Positions 17,135-26,903 of a DNA stretch of 64,000 nucleotides are shown here, one piece after another. Position 1 is the first letter of the stretch, and the number at the start of each line of letters is the position of its first letter. Source of the DNA: Parendozoicomonas callyspongiae (GTDB taxonomy: Bacteria > Pseudomonadota > Gammaproteobacteria > Pseudomonadales > Endozoicomonadaceae); NCBI RefSeq assembly GCF_023502345.1, contig NZ_JAMFLX010000008.1:1-64000 (forward strand), written 5' to 3'. The notes beneath the pieces were generated by a model. That model was not told the origin of the DNA. It made no database searches and was given only the letters and a program-made list of their open reading frames with translations. A program made the translations under genes and the position numbers.

Positions 17135-20100
17135 TTATAGCTGTGCGATGAGTTCTCGAATCATGCTGTCCGGAATTCTTTGCTCGCGCAGCTGTCTTTT
17201 CATCCGCTCTAGTACAAAGGCAAAGGCTGCCCGGTATTGAGCCATAACCACATCATTGATGTAGCGTCTCATTTCCTGCTCAAATCCTTCGTCGTTATTA
17301 ACGGCCTGCTCAAAGTCGTCAGGGTTAATCTTGTCATTTTTGCAGCTCGCATGCTGTTTGATACGGTTCAGACGAACAGCGGTCATGGCATGTTCAACGG
17401 CTTTCATAATATCGACTTCTGTCAGCTCCTGAACCCTGTCCATAAGCAGTTTGGTATAGTGTTCACGAGCCCGTACCAGATTGCCACGTGCCGGGGCATA
17501 TTCGGAAACCAGCATGGCCCCGCATAAGCGATCAGCAGTGAATTTCTTCAGACGTTGCTCCAGCTCCTCCTCTGTTTGAGGGATACTGTCCTCACCTTTT
17601 TCATCAAAGCCGATCGCGCTGAACATTTCATCATGCAGGCGCTGAATCATAACCTGGCTCCAGTAAAGCCGGTGATGGTTTTCCGGCAGGTCTGGAACGT
17701 CTTCCGCCGGTAATATTTTCTTTAATTCTGCGTCATCAACCAGCTCAGGCGTACCGCTATCCAGATGCCCTTTCAGGTAATCAAGAGCCTTCTTAACCTG
17801 CTTCAGACGGTTAAACTGCCCTGGGTTGCTGGCAAAGTCCTTTTCTACGGTTTCATAAATTTTTGCTTCTGCCTGCTTGGCTTTTTCACCTTCATCCTTG
17901 CAGCTTTTCGCCCATTGATCCCAATAGCCATTTGCGATTGCAGCAAAGGCATGGTTTTCTGCGACATATTGGATGTGGTTTTCATAGTCAGTCGCCTTGA
18001 GCAGCTTTTCGACCCCTTGTTTCACGTTGAGATCCGGGCGGTTGAGGTAGTTGTGCACATGGCTGGCGACCACAACGGCAACATCAGTCATTCCCGCGAA
18101 ACGAGCGATTTCCTTAATGATAAAATGTGTGGCCACAAGCAAAGGTGTTACCAGGGTCACAGTACCGATCAGACCAAGAATACCAGGAGCCAGTAGTGCA
18201 GGTATCAATGACGCTGCAGGTAATGCGATGGGGGCACACTGGAGAATTCTTATGGCCAGTTCTGTACGTCCACCGGGTTTACCATGCCACCAGTTGCTAA
18301 AGGCCCCGTTAACCCGTTTTACCATTGCCTTATAAGGGTGAGGGGAAATATTCCCTAACCAGGCAAAGGGTTTAACGCCCATAATCGAGAATTCACCCAA
18401 TAATCCCCCCAATATCCCCGTACTGGCCAGTGCTGCTTTGATTGGTCTCTTACAGGCGATATCAGCAATGAGCTGACCACTTTGTTCCATCATCTGCTGG
18501 CGCCAGGTTGCGTAAGCAGGGCCTTCAGTCAGAGTATCCATCAGGGTGTTAAGCGCCTGGACATCTCTACCTTCCATGGCGTTGACTTTGGTCTGTACCA
18601 GTCGGGAATAGAAGATGTTGGCCGCAGCCTTGGCCCATGTCCAGGCAGTGGAAACAGGGTTGCCCGCAGACTGGATAGTCCCCAGTGCTGCATTCAGAAC
18701 ATGAGGAACATAGGGGCCACATGTCAGCAGACGGTTGAGTGTAACCAGGCGTTTAACGGCTTTGAGCTGATCTTCAGGAATCTTGCTCAGGTCAACGGGT
18801 TCATTATCAAGATTATCGATAACGCATTGAGTCCACGCCTCGGCACTGACCCGGCTATGGAGTTCATTAAACCAGTTGTACAGTGTTGAGTTGGTGCCAA
18901 CAGTATTGCCCAGGACGGTTAATGTCTGGCGCAGGTTACCATTCAATGCTCTTAATAAGCGGGGGTTGGTTTTTCCAAGCAGTGCCGCCCCGGTCAGGAT
19001 TTCCTGGAAATCTTTGGTTAAACGGTCAGTAGTTTCGGTACCAAGTTTGACAACCTCCCTGGCAGCTTCAACAGGGCCCAGCTCCATATTGGCCAGTTTG
19101 CCAACAAGTGCTTTGCCATCGGTATAGGTTTGCCCGCCAGCTGTCCAAAGATGGCTGCCGACACTGGGTAAGTAGTTAAGAAGATCCCAGGCTTCGTCTT
19201 CGAACTTGTATCCCCTTAACGTCAGATCATGCATCAACTTCAGTTCTTTCATCTGATGAACAAAGGGCAGGGCACCGGGAGTCATGGCTCCGCGACCAAG
19301 GCGCTTGGCCACATCCATGGGCGAAGCTGTGCCTTCGAACATGTTCATCAGCATGGGTTTCGGACGGAGGGCTTCTATCGACTGTGCCATGAAAGCGTGA
19401 TGGACAAACTGTTGTTGGTCGCCAAAGTGTTCCCTGGCTTTATCCATGTAGATGTCACGCTGACAGCACATCAGCTCATCTTTCTTTCGTAACCCTTTGT
19501 TGAGTCCCTGTGCACGCCCGTTATCGTTATGGAGGGTATAGGCGTGCAGTTTTCTAACAGCTTCAGCATACGGGTGCTTATCCTTTCCATGGATGGCGTC
19601 AGTTACCTGCTGGAGGTTGGTCTCTGGATCAGCGTGAAGCTTTGATCCCAGGTGCCAGAGTGGTTCGCCTGTTGCCATGGCCCTGATAACTTTCTGAGCG
19701 GACAGCTTACGCATTTCGAGGGCTGTGGATTTTATTGGATTGGTGTTGTAATTCAGTGCGGCAGCAAGAGTCCTTAACTGCTCGACCTGCTGAGTCATTT
19801 CCTCATATTGCTGCTGGGGAATGACAACCTCTTCCTTTAAAAGAGTTGCAGTTTGTTCTTTAAGTTGTTGATTCTGCTGGCGCAGGTAATGCTTTTGCAC
19901 CCACTTGCCCATTTCCGTCAGCGCGGGATCAAGAGTGCCGTCGAACGTGGCAAGACTGGCTTTCAGGTATTCGCTGGCGTCTTCTTCAGGTATGGCATCG
20001 AGAATTGTCCGAATAGTTTGACCGCCTGCTTTGGTTTCCTGGTTTGCATCGAAGTCACAGATTTGGAAGTAAGTCGACAGAATCCGGCTAGCAAGAGCTG

Positions 20101-21286
20101 GTTGGGTTTCAATAACCTGCATGAATGCCTGTTTGGGGTCCCGCACTTGTTCCGGCGTACCAAGAACTGTGGTGTCCAGCTGATCGACTATCCCAGCAAC
20201 CTTTTGCAAAGCATCTTCGGCTCCGATTGTTTCAATTCTCTTCTGCACCAGCGTGATCAGCTCTTCCTGGATATGACGTGATCCGGTATAGCCACGGCCA
20301 TATTTATGAACCTGGCCGGGATTCAGCATGCTTGCTGTCCCTGCTTCAAGAAGTTGTGCGGGAATAACCTTCTTCATGCTGGCTGTGAGCTGTTGATCTT
20401 TTTGCTCTGCCATGTTCAGAAAGGCGAGTGAAGACAGAAGTACCCAGGAAACCTTTTCAAACTCGGTTTCGTAGGCCAGGATGCCATCCAGAAGTGCATT
20501 TAGGGATTCTTCATCTTTTTGCTTTTTTAACTGATCCAGCTGACGCTGAAGTTGTTCCATATCCTTCAGAGCCTGGGTTTTTCTGGAAGAGAATCTGCTG
20601 AATGTTTTGCCGATATCTTCTCTCAGCGCCTTGATACGGGCTTCCAGCAGGGCAATGGTCTCTTCTTTTTCCTGGCGGAACTGAGCCACCAGAATAGAGT
20701 GTTGATGCAGACCGTGAAGCAGAAGCTCTGGAGGTTGGCCGCCCAGCTTGTTGAAAATTGTCTGTAGAGTGTTTAATGCGGTTTGGAACAGGCCTCTGAG
20801 GCTGGATGCTACCTCAGGGTTAAAGGTCTCACTGTCCTTATAATCATCATCAGTCTCTTCTACCGGGTTGGTTTCGATTTCTCCCTTGCTGTTCCAGCCA
20901 AAGAACTCATCCTCGTCGCCATCTTCATCATCTTCAGGGATGGACTTGTATGAATCTTCGGAGACGGTGGATGTCAGGCTTTCGAATGGGAGTTCATCAT
21001 TATCACTGGAAATGGAGGTACTGACAGATGAAGTCGCTGAGACAAAGCTATCGGTGGTTTCTTTGTTTTCATCGGTCTCTCCAACAGGGGGGCGATTAGA
21101 TACAGATCGCTCTGGGAGAGTCATTGAACGGCTCAATGAATAGAACTGGGGATCCGGTGAAGAGTGTCGGCAGAGGCTGTTTGTGGGCTTCACAGGAGTT
21201 ACCGAGCCGGTGATCGGCCGGGTAATACTGTCAGCCAGGGAGTTGAATCCCTGGATACCGCCATTGAAAATGCTTAGAACTTCCAT
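17135..21286 (-). CDS. Unrecognised 1383-aa protein, possible secreted effector
   Basis: I do not recognise a family. ATG 21286 is preferred because GGAGG lies 8 bp before it; the open frame extends 35 codons upstream but without a ribosome site. Residues 1-20 are weakly hydrophobic without a classical signal peptide. About 45-130 is Ser/Thr-rich, then a very acidic stretch (SIPEDDEDGDEDEFFGW). A long coiled coil lies near 210-265 (..LREDIGKTFSRFSSRKTQ..). Most of the rest is predicted helical. Hydrophobic stretches occur at about 945-975 and 1014-1059 (..ASLIPALLAPGILGLIGTV..), the latter long enough for a membrane hairpin. A Ser-rich N-terminus, coiled coil and hydrophobic hairpin are seen in large type III effectors or translocators, but no secretion gene is nearby, so that is only a possibility. 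It is monocistronic and converges with gdhB. Confidence 0.8.
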   Translation of the reverse strand: MEVLSIFNGGIQGFNSLADSITRPITGSVTPVKPTNSLCRHSSPDPQFYSLSRSMTLPERSVSNRPPVGETDENKETTDSFVSATSSVSTSISSDNDELPFESLTSTVSEDSYKSIPEDDEDGDEDEFFGWNSKGEIETNPVEETDDDYKDSETFNPEVASSLRGLFQTALNTLQTIFNKLGGQPPELLLHGLHQHSILVAQFRQEKEETIALLEARIKALREDIGKTFSRFSSRKTQALKDMEQLQRQLDQLKKQKDEESLNALLDGILAYETEFEKVSWVLLSSLAFLNMAEQKDQQLTASMKKVIPAQLLEAGTASMLNPGQVHKYGRGYTGSRHIQEELITLVQKRIETIGAEDALQKVAGIVDQLDTTVLGTPEQVRDPKQAFMQVIETQPALASRILSTYFQICDFDANQETKAGGQTIRTILDAIPEEDASEYLKASLATFDGTLDPALTEMGKWVQKHYLRQQNQQLKEQTATLLKEEVVIPQQQYEEMTQQVEQLRTLAAALNYNTNPIKSTALEMRKLSAQKVIRAMATGEPLWHLGSKLHADPETNLQQVTDAIHGKDKHPYAEAVRKLHAYTLHNDNGRAQGLNKGLRKKDELMCCQRDIYMDKAREHFGDQQQFVHHAFMAQSIEALRPKPMLMNMFEGTASPMDVAKRLGRGAMTPGALPFVHQMKELKLMHDLTLRGYKFEDEAWDLLNYLPSVGSHLWTAGGQTYTDGKALVGKLANMELGPVEAAREVVKLGTETTDRLTKDFQEILTGAALLGKTNPRLLRALNGNLRQTLTVLGNTVGTNSTLYNWFNELHSRVSAEAWTQCVIDNLDNEPVDLSKIPEDQLKAVKRLVTLNRLLTCGPYVPHVLNAALGTIQSAGNPVSTAWTWAKAAANIFYSRLVQTKVNAMEGRDVQALNTLMDTLTEGPAYATWRQQMMEQSGQLIADIACKRPIKAALASTGILGGLLGEFSIMGVKPFAWLGNISPHPYKAMVKRVNGAFSNWWHGKPGGRTELAIRILQCAPIALPAASLIPALLAPGILGLIGTVTLVTPLLVATHFIIKEIARFAGMTDVAVVVASHVHNYLNRPDLNVKQGVEKLLKATDYENHIQYVAENHAFAAIANGYWDQWAKSCKDEGEKAKQAEAKIYETVEKDFASNPGQFNRLKQVKKALDYLKGHLDSGTPELVDDAELKKILPAEDVPDLPENHHRLYWSQVMIQRLHDEMFSAIGFDEKGEDSIPQTEEELEQRLKKFTADRLCGAMLVSEYAPARGNLVRAREHYTKLLMDRVQELTEVDIMKAVEHAMTAVRLNRIKQHASCKNDKINPDDFEQAVNNDEGFEQEMRRYINDVVMAQYRAAFAFVLERMKRQLREQRIPDSMIRELIAQL

Positions 21287-21545
21287 GCCTGTCGCCTCCA
21301 TGCTCCATTTCCGGGGAAAATATTCCCTGCACCCCATATCTGACAGGAGAAGCTGGCAAAAAGTTTCCTTATACCCGTGGAGTAAGACCAAGGTCTTAGC
21401 GGGATGTTAGGTTTTGACTCGGGATTGTTAGCAGGGGTGACCGGTTTGTCCGTGAAAATGAAGCATTATGGCGCTGGATTGAGCATGGGCAGGTCATTAT
21501 AATCGCGCAGGCTCTGCCGCCTTCTATAAAAATCAAGGAAAATCG

Positions 21546-22583
21546 ATGTATCAGTTGGCTCGCTCGCTTCTGTTTCGTCTCAACCCGGAAACAGCTCATA
21601 ACCTCACCCTGGATATGCTGGGTGCCGGTCAGAGACTTGGGCTTTTAAAACTCGGCATGCGCAAAACACCGGATGCCCCGGTAAAGGTTATGGGAATCGA
21701 CTTCCCTAACCCTGTCGGACTGGCGGCCGGTATGGACAAGGATGGCGACTGTATTGATGCCTTTGGCGCAATGGGCTTTGGCTTTATTGAAGTTGGCACC
21801 GTCACCCCACTGGCACAGCCCGGAAACCCAAGCCCAAGGCTGTTTCGTCTGGTGGAACATGAAGGCATTATCAACCGGATGGGCTTTAATAATCATGGCG
21901 TTGAGCATTTGGTGGGTAATCTGCGCAAGGCGCATACCAATGCCGTCATCGGAGTGAATATTGGTAAGAATAAAATCACACCTCTCGAGAAAGCCAATGA
22001 TGACTATCTGACCTGCTTACGTGCGGTATACCCATGGGCTGGGTATATTGCCGTTAATCTTTCCTCACCCAATACACCGGGGCTGCGTGAACTGCAGTTT
22101 GGCGAGCACCTTCGTTCCCTGCTTTCCGCTCTGAAAGAGGAACAGACGGCTCTGGCGGATAAATATGGTCGCTATGTCCCCATTGCCATCAAGCTGGCTC
22201 CGGATATGACCGATGACGAGCTGCGGGAGATTGCCGGGGAACTGGTGGCCTGCGGTATGGATGGCGTTATTGCCACCAACACCACGCTTGAGAGAGAGTC
22301 TGTGGCCAGTCACCCTTATTCTACAGAAACCGGAGGGCTTAGTGGCGCACCTCTGACAAGTTTGTCGACAGCAAAGATCCGGGTTCTTGCTGAAGCATTG
22401 GAAGGTAAGCTGCCTATTATCGGTGTGGGTGGAATCATGAATGCCGGTGATGCTGCTGAGAAAATCAAGGCCGGAGCCAGCCTGGTACAGCTTTATACGG
22501 GCTTTATTTATCGTGGGCCAACGCTGATTGCGGATGCTTCCGAGGCTGCCTATCTCGAATTAAGAAAAATGGATAAGGCATAA
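21546..22583 (+). CDS. pyrD: Dihydroorotate dehydrogenase (quinone), class 2
   Basis: 345 aa, full length for class 2. It oxidises dihydroorotate to orotate with FMN and passes electrons to quinone at the inner membrane, the fourth step of pyrimidine synthesis. The N-terminal amphipathic helix (MYQLARSLLFRLNPETAHNL) is the membrane anchor of class 2 enzymes. Characteristic motifs are NPVGLAAGMDKDG, the catalytic-base region VNLSSPNTPGLRELQ, ATNTTLERE and the FMN-phosphate site IGVGGIMNAGDA. AAGGAAAA precedes the ATG. The pyrD-rmf-rlmKL arrangement matches pseudomonads. Confidence 0.97.
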   Translation: MYQLARSLLFRLNPETAHNLTLDMLGAGQRLGLLKLGMRKTPDAPVKVMGIDFPNPVGLAAGMDKDGDCIDAFGAMGFGFIEVGTVTPLAQPGNPSPRLFRLVEHEGIINRMGFNNHGVEHLVGNLRKAHTNAVIGVNIGKNKITPLEKANDDYLTCLRAVYPWAGYIAVNLSSPNTPGLRELQFGEHLRSLLSALKEEQTALADKYGRYVPIAIKLAPDMTDDELREIAGELVACGMDGVIATNTTLERESVASHPYSTETGGLSGAPLTSLSTAKIRVLAEALEGKLPIIGVGGIMNAGDAAEKIKAGASLVQLYTGFIYRGPTLIADASEAAYLELRKMDKA

Positions 22584-22588
22584 ATAGA

Positions 22589-22620
22589 AAAGGCCCTGAG
22601 AAGTCAGGGCCTTGTTTCGT
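22589..22620. terminator. Terminator between pyrD and rmf
   Basis: AAGGCCCTGA, loop GAAG, TCAGGGCCTT, then GTTT. It sits just after the pyrD stop and before the convergent rmf stop, so it probably serves both genes. Confidence 0.88.
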
Positions 22621-22666
22621 AAAAGATACGATGTTGAATCCGGTAAAAAAGAGATAAGACCGGGTG

Positions 22667-22876
22667 CTAGAGAGTGTGGTGATTCATTTTGTGAATGCCG
22701 GATACGCCGGTATAGCCTTCGACGTGATCTGACCAGCCATCCCGCCAGCCATTTAACCATGCCTGCCGCTGGTTCATCTCGTCATGGGGACAATTGTCAT
22801 TGGCGCGACCAGTTAAACCGGTCTGATAACCCTTGGCATATGCCCTTTCTGATTTATCCCTTTTTTGTCTTTTCAT
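22667..22876 (-). CDS. rmf: Ribosome modulation factor
   Basis: 69-aa basic protein that dimerises 70S ribosomes into inactive 100S particles in stationary phase. The sequence shows the family pattern: MKRQKRDKSERAYAKGY.., then GLTGRANDNCP and ..QAWLNGWRDGWSDH. It is slightly longer than the roughly 55-aa E. coli protein because of its C-terminal tail (..SGIHKMNHHTL). AGGAGG lies 10 bp before the ATG. It is convergent with pyrD and divergent from rlmKL. Confidence 0.95.
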   Translation of the reverse strand: MKRQKRDKSERAYAKGYQTGLTGRANDNCPHDEMNQRQAWLNGWRDGWSDHVEGYTGVSGIHKMNHHTL

Positions 22877-23279
22877 GCAGGTCTTGCCTCCTGTATTGAG
22901 TTACAGCATCCCGGTGCTTTGCAGGTCACGCGGGATAGGCATTTAGCTATGTGCATCAGCAGGCGCTGATACCTTTTATCGGAGAGGGATGAGAATGAAT
23001 CACATCCCTACGGGTTTAAGTTCTATCGGAATCTATGGGATATGTCGAGAAACCAATAGGCATAGCAGGCCTTTTCCTTAGCTGAAAATTCTCTAAAACT
23101 TACAAATAAGAAAAATAACTGTATGAAAAATCATGGGTTTGACCGTTTGTCAGTTTGTCGTGGCAATTTGTATTTTTTTGTCTAGTGAGAATTTTCTTTT
23201 CCGCTTTGTCAGCAATGAATGGTCTAACCGGTAAAAATCGGTAGCGCTACGGGTCGTATTCCCTGTCGCAGAGAGTACA
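22877..23279. promoter_or_regulatory. Divergent intergenic region rmf / rlmKL
   Basis: 403 bp holding the rmf promoter (minus strand) and the rlmKL promoter (plus strand). The part near 23080-23190 is AT-rich. No ORF or strong hairpin stands out, and no promoter pair is clear enough to call. Confidence 0.35.
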
Positions 23280-25526
23280 ATGCACGGTTTTCTTTTTGTG
23301 ACTGTTTCGATGTACGCCAAGCTCGATTTGTTTGCCTCCTGCCCCAAAGGTGTGGAAGGTCTGCTGGCTGAAGAACTGGCTTCACTGGGTGGGGAAGAGA
23401 TCCGCCAGACAGTAGCCGGTTGCAGCTTTAAGGGAACCCTGCAGACGGCCTACCGGTGTTGCCTCTGGTCACGCCTGGCCAACCGTATTCTGCTGCCGCT
23501 GCGCCAGGTGGATGCCCAGGAGCGGGAAATGCTCTATGACGGCGTCAAAGCGATTCCCTGGGAAGATCATTTCGAGCCCAATGCCACCATGGCGGTTGCA
23601 TTTTCCGGTACCAGTGGTGCTATCAAGAATACCCACTTTGGTGCGCTGGTGGTGAAGGATGGGGTCTGTGACCGTCTGCGTGACAAGTCCGGCTTTCGTC
23701 CCAATATCAGCAAGAAAACCCCCGATGTGCGCATTCATGTGCGCCTGAATCGGAATCGTGCGGATATTTCCCTGGATCTCTCCGGTGAGAGTCTGCATCG
23801 CCGTGGCTATCGCATTGACACCGGTAAAGCCCCGTTGAAAGAGAACCTGGCCGCAGCTCTGTTGATTCGGGCTGGCTGGCCGCAGATGTGCAAGACCGGA
23901 ATGCCTTTGGTTGACCCTCTGTGCGGTTCCGGCACTCTGTTGCTGGAAGGTGCCATGATGGCGGCAGATATTGCACCGGGTCTTCTTCGCCTTAACTATG
24001 GGTTCCACAAGTGGTCCGGACATATTCCCAAGCTCTGGCTTGACCTGCTGGAGGAAGCGCGGGAGCGGCGCAAGGCGGGTCTGGCAAAGCTCAGTAACAG
24101 CTTTATCGGTTATGAAGGTGATGTACGGGTTGTGCGTCAGGCTCACGAAAACCTGCGCCGTGCGGGTTTGGAAAAGATCATTCATATCGAAACCCGGGAG
24201 CTGGCCAATGTCGAACCCATCAAATCAAAGCAGGGCCTGGTAATCAGTAACCCGCCTTATGGTGAACGCCTGGGTGAAGAGTCTAGTCTGGTCTGGTTAT
24301 ACCAGCATCTGGGTGAAACCCTGCGTACCTGTTTTCATCAGTGGCAGGGCGCTGTGATTACCAGTAACCAGGGACTGGCCCGTCGGATGGGACTTCGTGC
24401 CCGCAAAAATTACAGTTTTTACAACGGAGCGCTGGAAACCAAACTGTTCCTGTTTGATATTCAGCCTGAGTGGTACTTTGGCGCGCATAAAAAAGCGCAG
24501 GAGGCAGAAGGGCAGCAGGAACAACAGGATAGCCCTGATAGTTCATCTGAAAAGAGCACTGCAGAAGTGGCAGGGCAGGTCTCTCTTGGTAAAGGCGCCG
24601 AGATGTTTGCCAACCGTCTGCGCAAAAACCTGAAACAGCTGCAGAAGTGGGCGCGCAAGGAAAAGATCGAGTGTTACCGCGCCTATGATGCCGATATGCC
24701 GGAATATGCTGTTGCCATCGATCTGTATCGCGATAAGGTGCTGGTACAGGAATACAAGGCACCAGCCAGTATTGATGAGCAGAAGGCCCAGGAACGCCTG
24801 CATGATGTGCTTCAGGCTATTCCTTCGGTATTGCCGGTTAAGCCGGATCAGGTGTTTCTGAAACAGCGCAGCCGTCAGTCCGGGAAAAGCCAGTATCGTC
24901 GTCTGGCCAGTGAAAAGCAGCACTTTGAAGTATTGGAAGGTGGCTGCAAGTTTTTGGTGAACCTGGCGGATTATCTTGATACCGGACTGTTCCTGGATCA
25001 CCGACCCATGCGTCTGCGGATTCAGAAAGAGGCTGCCGGTAAGCGCTTCCTGAACCTGTTCTGCTATACCGGTGCGGCAACAGTGCATGCGGCAGCAGGT
25101 GGTGCCAGCCAAACGACCAGTGTCGATCTCTCCAGGACCTATCTTGAGTGGGCACGCCAGAACCTGTCTCTGAATGGTTTCAGTGATCGTCATCAACTGG
25201 TGAATGCCGATTGCATGAAATGGCTGAAGGAGTCCAGAGAGACTTTTGATCTGATCTTTATTGATCCGCCGACTTTCTCCAACTCCAAGAAAATGCGAGA
25301 TGTATTCGATATCCAGGCGGTTCATGGTGAACTGTTGGAGCGTGCGATGTCGCGACTGGCTAAAGATGGTGTGCTGTATTTTTCCAATAATTTCCGTAAG
25401 TTCAAGCTGGATGGTCAACTGACCGAGAAGTTTACCGTTGAGGAAATATCAGGGCAGACCATTGATCGTGATTTCAAGCGTAACCAGAAGATTCACCGCT
25501 GCTGGAAGCTGACTCATCGTGTCTAA
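23280..25526 (+). CDS. rlmL: Bifunctional 23S rRNA methyltransferase RlmKL
   Basis: 748 aa. It methylates 23S rRNA at G2445 (N2, N-terminal RlmL half) and G2069 (N7, C-terminal RlmK half), numbering from E. coli. A THUMP domain (about residues 55-165) precedes the first Rossmann methyltransferase, with DPLCGSGTLLLEGAMMA and the base-flipping motif SNPPYGERLG. The second methyltransferase has NLFCYTGAATVHAA and FIDPPTFSNSKKM. A low-complexity linker (..EAEGQQEQQDSPDSSSEKS..) joins the halves. An alternative start at ATG 23310 (MYAKLDLFASCPKG) fits the usual N-terminus better, although a weak AGAGAG precedes 23280. The stop overlaps that of a CAT remnant on the other strand. Confidence 0.95.
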   Translation: MHGFLFVTVSMYAKLDLFASCPKGVEGLLAEELASLGGEEIRQTVAGCSFKGTLQTAYRCCLWSRLANRILLPLRQVDAQEREMLYDGVKAIPWEDHFEPNATMAVAFSGTSGAIKNTHFGALVVKDGVCDRLRDKSGFRPNISKKTPDVRIHVRLNRNRADISLDLSGESLHRRGYRIDTGKAPLKENLAAALLIRAGWPQMCKTGMPLVDPLCGSGTLLLEGAMMAADIAPGLLRLNYGFHKWSGHIPKLWLDLLEEARERRKAGLAKLSNSFIGYEGDVRVVRQAHENLRRAGLEKIIHIETRELANVEPIKSKQGLVISNPPYGERLGEESSLVWLYQHLGETLRTCFHQWQGAVITSNQGLARRMGLRARKNYSFYNGALETKLFLFDIQPEWYFGAHKKAQEAEGQQEQQDSPDSSSEKSTAEVAGQVSLGKGAEMFANRLRKNLKQLQKWARKEKIECYRAYDADMPEYAVAIDLYRDKVLVQEYKAPASIDEQKAQERLHDVLQAIPSVLPVKPDQVFLKQRSRQSGKSQYRRLASEKQHFEVLEGGCKFLVNLADYLDTGLFLDHRPMRLRIQKEAAGKRFLNLFCYTGAATVHAAAGGASQTTSVDLSRTYLEWARQNLSLNGFSDRHQLVNADCMKWLKESRETFDLIFIDPPTFSNSKKMRDVFDIQAVHGELLERAMSRLAKDGVLYFSNNFRKFKLDGQLTEKFTVEEISGQTIDRDFKRNQKIHRCWKLTHRV

Positions 25527-25835
25527 CTCACCCTGGAGGTGATTGTCAGCAGCTGCTCGGGCGTTGTAAGTAGAGCTTCCAGTTGCTGGAAAAACATACC
25601 AGTATGGTGCCCATCTGCCAGGCCATGATGAAAGGTGAAATTGACCGGCATAACTGTTTTATCAGGATGCCGGTCATATTTACCCCAAAATATTTGAGGA
25701 ATGATATCTAGGGGCTTTTTCGGGATTGGCGGGGATACGTGGTTGAAGCGAATCCACGGGGCCAGTTTTTCGAGTCCAGTGTTTTCATCGCTGACCTGCC
25801 AGTAAAGAAACTGACAGGCAGTATAGAGAGGGAAA
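25523..25835 (-). pseudogene. Chloramphenicol acetyltransferase, C-terminal half only
   Basis: On the minus strand an open frame without any plausible start codon encodes about 103 residues matching the C-terminal half of type A chloramphenicol acetyltransferases: LAPWIRFNHVSPP, IPQIFWGKYDRHPDKTVMPV and the active-site segment NFTFHHGLADGHHTGMFF. The catalytic His and structural Asp of the HHxxxDG motif are kept. The first half of the roughly 210-aa enzyme is missing; the homologous part begins right at the rsuA stop codon, which suggests a deletion joined the two. The only in-frame Met codons lie inside the conserved core. The gene should be non-functional unless expressed as a rare read-through from rsuA. 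It ends overlapping the rlmKL stop. Confidence 0.8.
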
Positions 25836-26528
25836 TTATATGCTGGAGATTTCCTCTTCTGTCAGCTCCCGCCACTCACCTTCATTCAGTACCGGGTCAA
25901 GTTCAATGGCACCAACCTGTTCTCTGTGAAGACTCACGACCTTATTACCAATGGCTGCAAACATGCGCTTTATCTGATGATATTTGCCTTCGGTAATCGT
26001 TAGAAGTACTTCGCTGTCGGAAATGATTTCAAGCTGGGCTGGAAGGGTCTTTTTGCTTTCGCTTCTTAACAGGATGCCATCTGCAAAAGTGTTTACTGCT
26101 GAAGTGTCAATTTTGTCAGCGAGCCAGACCCGGTAGCGCTTGCCACAAGCCTTTTTCGGAGATGTAATGCGATGGCACCATTGACCATCATCGGTTAACA
26201 GCACCAGTCCGGTGGTATCCGCATCCAGACGTCCGGCAATCATCAGCTTTTCTGCATTAGGAATATCCAGCAGCTCCAGGATCGATGGGTAGTTTGCTTC
26301 TCCGGTATTGGAAGAGACAGTATCTATAGGTTTGTTAAGCATGATGTAACGCGGTCCGCTGTGGTTCAACGGTTTGCCTCGCATGACGACCCTTGTGTTT
26401 TCAGCAACCTTAAATCCCGGATTTTTCACTATTACGCCATCGCAGGTGACTTCTCCTTTGTGCAGGATTTTTTTGGCATCAGTTCGGGACAGGCCGGTGC
26501 ATTGGCACAGGAATTTATCAAGGCGCAT
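25836..26528 (-). CDS. rsuA: 16S rRNA pseudouridine(516) synthase RsuA
   Basis: 230 aa, the usual length. It isomerises U516 of 16S rRNA to pseudouridine. An N-terminal S4-like RNA-binding domain (MRLDKFLCQCTGLSRTDAKK) is followed by the synthase domain with the catalytic Asp in AGRLDADTTGLVLLTDDG and the later motif ITEGKYHQIKRMFAAIGN. Glycines and the K/R-rich loop match the RsuA/RluB/E/F class. The stop TAA adjoins the CAT remnant, so sequence downstream of rsuA was rearranged. Confidence 0.95.
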   Translation of the reverse strand: MRLDKFLCQCTGLSRTDAKKILHKGEVTCDGVIVKNPGFKVAENTRVVMRGKPLNHSGPRYIMLNKPIDTVSSNTGEANYPSILELLDIPNAEKLMIAGRLDADTTGLVLLTDDGQWCHRITSPKKACGKRYRVWLADKIDTSAVNTFADGILLRSESKKTLPAQLEIISDSEVLLTITEGKYHQIKRMFAAIGNKVVSLHREQVGAIELDPVLNEGEWRELTEEEISSI

Positions 26529-26903
26529 AGGGAGGTATGACTGCTGGTAAATGAAGGCGGGTGATTATGCGTCTCCTGTACGGGAAAGGAAACCTTTGAT
26601 TTGCGCCTGGTGAATGGGTTCCTGTTTCACTGCTCAGGGAATCAAATCACATCAGGCATAGTAATTGCCTTAAATCAGGGCGATTTTTCGACCCAATGCT
26701 GCGAGCTGGTGCGCTACAAGCTGAATGCTACACGATAACAACAAAAGCGGGCTCATTGGGTGCATGTTGCAACAAGAAAGCACTGAAATAGTGCAATTTA
26801 CCTGAAGGGCGGTGGTTTATGGATCTATCGGTGCTGTTAACAAAGACTGATTTTTTCATTTATGGCATAATATTTTCTTTTTTTGTCAGGACAGGACTAC
26901 TGG
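26529..26903. promoter_or_regulatory. Intergenic between rsuA and the lol operon
   Basis: 375 bp between divergent genes. A TAATAT at about 26871 could be the -10 of the lol operon, but the hexamer 17 bp upstream is a poor -35. A short ORF from 26819 overlaps the permease in another frame and is not credible. No other feature is visible. Confidence 0.35.

Noticed and set aside
24543-25418. 291-aa minus-strand ORF opposite rlmKL
   Set aside because: Shadow of the RlmK methyltransferase domain; no SD and no family resemblance.
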